Assembly (NCBI GenBank): GCA_943326975.2
Contig: CALPVI020000063.1
Coordinates: 1 to 8,141, forward strand
Length of the DNA: 8,141 nucleotides
Direction of reading: 5' to 3'
Source of the DNA: Actinomyces viscosus
GTDB lineage: Bacteria > Bacteroidota > Bacteroidia > Flavobacteriales_D > Crocinitomicaceae
This document shows positions 6,580 through 8,141 of the stretch, piece after piece. A program made the translations under genes and the position numbers. Position 1 is the stretch's first letter, and each line of letters starts with the position of its first letter. The notes under the pieces are model-generated. The model had not been told where the DNA came from and searched no databases. It saw nothing but the letters and a program-made list of their open reading frames with translations.

Positions 6580-7549
6580 AACATTTATTCTACTATTATT
6601 CCCTCTTATTTTTGCTTTTGAAACGAATACAATCGCAAATAAGTGGGGATTTTACGGACACCAACAAATCAACCGAATTGCCGTTTTTACATTACCTTCT
6701 GAAATGATTGGCTTTTACAAAGAGCACATTGAATTTATCACCGACCATTCTGTTGATCCAGATAAAAGAAGGTATACGATAAAAGAAGAAGCTGCTCGTC
6801 ATTACATTGATTTGGATCACTATGGCTTATTTCCCTTTGATAGCATACCTAAATCTTGGAGTAAGGCTGTTGAAAAATATTCTGCAGACACATTAAATGC
6901 TTACGGAATAGTCCCATGGCATATCCAACTTATGAAATCAAAACTTCAAAAAGCTTTTGAAGAAAAAAATGTAGATTTAATATTAAAATATTCTTCCGAA
7001 ATTGGACATTATATCGCAGATGCACATGTCCCTTTGCATACCACTCAAAACTACAATGGCCAATTAACCAATCAAAGAGGAATTCATGGTTTATGGGAAA
7101 GTCGCTTAGTGGAGTTAAACGCTTCCAATTATGATTTTTTTGTTGGGAGAAGTCAATACATTGAACGTCCTCTTGATTTTATTTGGAATAGAGTAAAAGA
7201 ATCTCATTTTGCTTTAGATTCTGTATTTCGTTTTGAAAAAGAAGTCTCTTCTTTATTTACAACCGATCAAAAATACAGTTTCGAAACAAAGGGTAATCAA
7301 ACTGTACAGGTTTATTCAATTCCATTTTCTCAAGCCTATCATGTGAAATTAAATGGAATGATTGAACGTAGAATGAGAACAGCAATTTTGAGTATTGGTT
7401 CAATTTGGTACACTGCATGGGTTGATGCTGGTCAACCAGATTTGAGCTCAATTCTACACACTCCCCCTTCTGATGCTTTGAAAGCAGAAATTAAAAATTT
7501 AAATGAAAGCGTAAAAAAGCATATTCATTCAGAACGAATTTGTGACTAA
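6557..7549 (+). CDS. Secreted zinc-dependent phospholipase C / S1-P1 nuclease-like protein
   Basis: This 330-residue protein has an N-terminal hydrophobic segment (about 8-21) and is probably exported or membrane-anchored. The trinuclear-zinc ligand set of the phospholipase C / S1-P1 nuclease superfamily can be placed by spacing. Trp30 and His35 lie in WGFYGH. Asp67 and His82 are 15 apart, as in P1 nuclease. His151, Asp155 and His161 lie in GHYIADAHVPLH, spaced +4 and +10. His177 and Glu181 lie in HGLWE. Glu at the last position recalls bacterial phospholipase C rather than the Asp of P1 nuclease, but it does not settle substrate: phospholipid, nucleic acid or another phosphoester. The ATG lies inside the 3' end of comB. 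It is the only ATG before Met50, which would lose the motif. No strong signal-peptidase I site lies directly before Trp30. Family confidence is high, activity unassigned. Confidence 0.88.
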   Translation: MANWLSYKTFILLLFPLIFAFETNTIANKWGFYGHQQINRIAVFTLPSEMIGFYKEHIEFITDHSVDPDKRRYTIKEEAARHYIDLDHYGLFPFDSIPKSWSKAVEKYSADTLNAYGIVPWHIQLMKSKLQKAFEEKNVDLILKYSSEIGHYIADAHVPLHTTQNYNGQLTNQRGIHGLWESRLVELNASNYDFFVGRSQYIERPLDFIWNRVKESHFALDSVFRFEKEVSSLFTTDQKYSFETKGNQTVQVYSIPFSQAYHVKLNGMIERRMRTAILSIGSIWYTAWVDAGQPDLSSILHTPPSDALKAEIKNLNESVKKHIHSERICD

Positions 7550-7582
7550 TATAAAGTGTTTATCAATTTCATTAGCATTTAA

Positions 7583-7616
7583 ATTTAGTTAAATACTCCA
7601 TCTATTTGAATTAAAT
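7583..7616. other. AT-rich hairpin in the gap after the phospholipase-like gene
   Basis: ATTTAGTTAAATA (7583-7595) can pair with TATTTGAATTAAAT (7603-7616) around the loop CTCCATC, with one G-T pair and one bulged base. The 98-base gap holds no other hairpin. It could be a weak terminator for the plus-strand cluster. The lack of G-C pairs and a following T-run of only five (7626-7630) make that doubtful. Confidence 0.3.
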
Positions 7617-7631
7617 CATTTGTAATTTTTG

Positions 7632-7639
7632 TATATTTA
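7632..7639 (+). promoter_or_regulatory. Near-match to a -7 box (TATATTTA) before the right-edge gene
   Basis: One mismatch (final A instead of G) from TAnnTTTG, nine bases ahead of the ATG at 7648. A TTTG lies at 7605-7608, with a 23-base spacer that is slightly long. If used, the leader would be almost absent, so this is a weak candidate. Confidence 0.25.
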
Positions 7640-7647
7640 CGTTAATT

Positions 7648-8141
7648 ATGAAGCATATAATTCTATACGTAAGTTTGCTGTTTTTGTGTTTTACTACCCT
7701 TTTTTCTCAGGGCAATGAAAAAGAACGTGAGTTAATTGAAATTTTAGAAAACCAAAAGCCAATTCCGAGCTCAATTTTCTTGAATACTACTAACTTTCAA
7801 CCGATGAAATTAGTGTCTTCTAACAATTGGAGACATATTTGGAATGATGTTGAGGATTCAATTAAAACGATTTCTCAAATCTATGATATTCGTGTTAAAT
7901 TTGATTCTAACAAAGAAGCTACACAATTTCAAAAGGAATTCATTAAAATCAATTCTGAAAATGGAATCAAACATAGAAAACATGGTATCAAGTTCAAAGG
8001 TGCAAATGCTTTTTATGTATTTACAGGTAATGAAAAAGTGAATTCGATGATGAAAATTGCAGGATTACAAGCTTATTGTTTGTTATTTGTAGTTGACAAT
8101 TATTTTGTAAAGCTCTATATAACTACTAAAATAAATACAAA
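7648..8141 (+). CDS. Putative secreted protein of unknown function, 5' part only
   Basis: An open frame begins at the ATG at 7648 and has no stop before the window ends, giving 164 complete codons. The start MKHIILYVSLLFLCFTTLFSQGNEKERE looks like a Sec signal peptide: one Lys, a hydrophobic core at about 4-17, and probable cleavage after FS before QGN. The mature part is hydrophilic and mixed alpha/beta. It includes WRHIWNDVEDSIKTI and YDIRVKF, and a later hydrophobic stretch around GLQAYCLLFVVDNYFVKLYI. I recognise no domain. The cysteine at residue 14 is within the hydrophobic core and not in a convincing lipobox. It lies 98 bases after the phospholipase-like gene on the same strand and may have its own promoter. 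Confidence is good that it is a gene, since the frame is long, signal-led and codon-consistent; function is unknown. Confidence 0.75.
   Translation, partial: MKHIILYVSLLFLCFTTLFSQGNEKERELIEILENQKPIPSSIFLNTTNFQPMKLVSSNNWRHIWNDVEDSIKTISQIYDIRVKFDSNKEATQFQKEFIKINSENGIKHRKHGIKFKGANAFYVFTGNEKVNSMMKIAGLQAYCLLFVVDNYFVKLYITTKINT

Noticed and set aside
7844..8041. Open frame of 65 codons on the plus strand near the right edge
   Set aside because: It lies out of frame inside the longer signal-peptide-bearing frame from 7648, which is the better gene model.

Overview
The window looks like chromosomal DNA of a Bacteroidota bacterium, most likely of class Flavobacteriia. The evidence is a strongly AT-rich composition, a lack of clear Shine-Dalgarno sequences, several matches to the Bacteroidota -7 promoter box TAnnTTTG, a Bacteroidota-style lipoprotein, and the character of the proteins. 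The family or genus cannot be fixed by eye. No mobile element, CRISPR array or recent-transfer signature is visible.

Left edge to 3547: the 3' end of a fumarylacetoacetate-hydrolase-family gene (+) converges on a three-gene minus-strand unit. The short gap between them (201-255) is filled by a degenerate hexanucleotide array (consensus RTTGAG) that can also fold into an imperfect hairpin. The minus-strand unit, in transcription order, encodes a Gfo/Idh/MocA NAD(P)-dependent oxidoreductase, a lipoprotein of unknown function with a PEGA-like segment and a beta-rich C-terminal domain, and a polyisoprenyl-phosphate hexose-1-phosphate transferase. The outer two proteins suggest nucleotide-sugar modification and initiation of a surface glycan. 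The lipoprotein may act in the same envelope process.

3548-3969 is a divergent intergenic region of about 420 bp. It holds a candidate minus-strand promoter, an A-rich tract, a tRNA-His gene (anticodon GTG) with its own -7 box, a strong intrinsic terminator, and a -7 box immediately ahead of prfC. The AT-rich stretch 3601-3705 shows nothing else recognisable.

3970-7549 is a tight plus-strand cluster: prfC (peptide chain release factor 3), a small DUF3817-type membrane protein (1-nt overlap), comB-like 2-phosphosulfolactate phosphatase (7-nt gap), and a secreted zinc-dependent phospholipase C / S1-P1 nuclease-like protein (23-nt overlap). Co-transcription is likely from the spacing, but no shared pathway is obvious. 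After a short gap with an AT-rich hairpin, a further gene for a secreted protein of unknown function starts at 7648 and runs off the right edge.

Most of the window is ordinary core or near-core Flavobacteriia content. No clearly new system is evident. The points most worth a second look are the hexamer array, the ComB homologue outside a methanogen, the three-gene glycan unit with its embedded lipoprotein, and two mismatches in the acceptor stem of tRNA-His.
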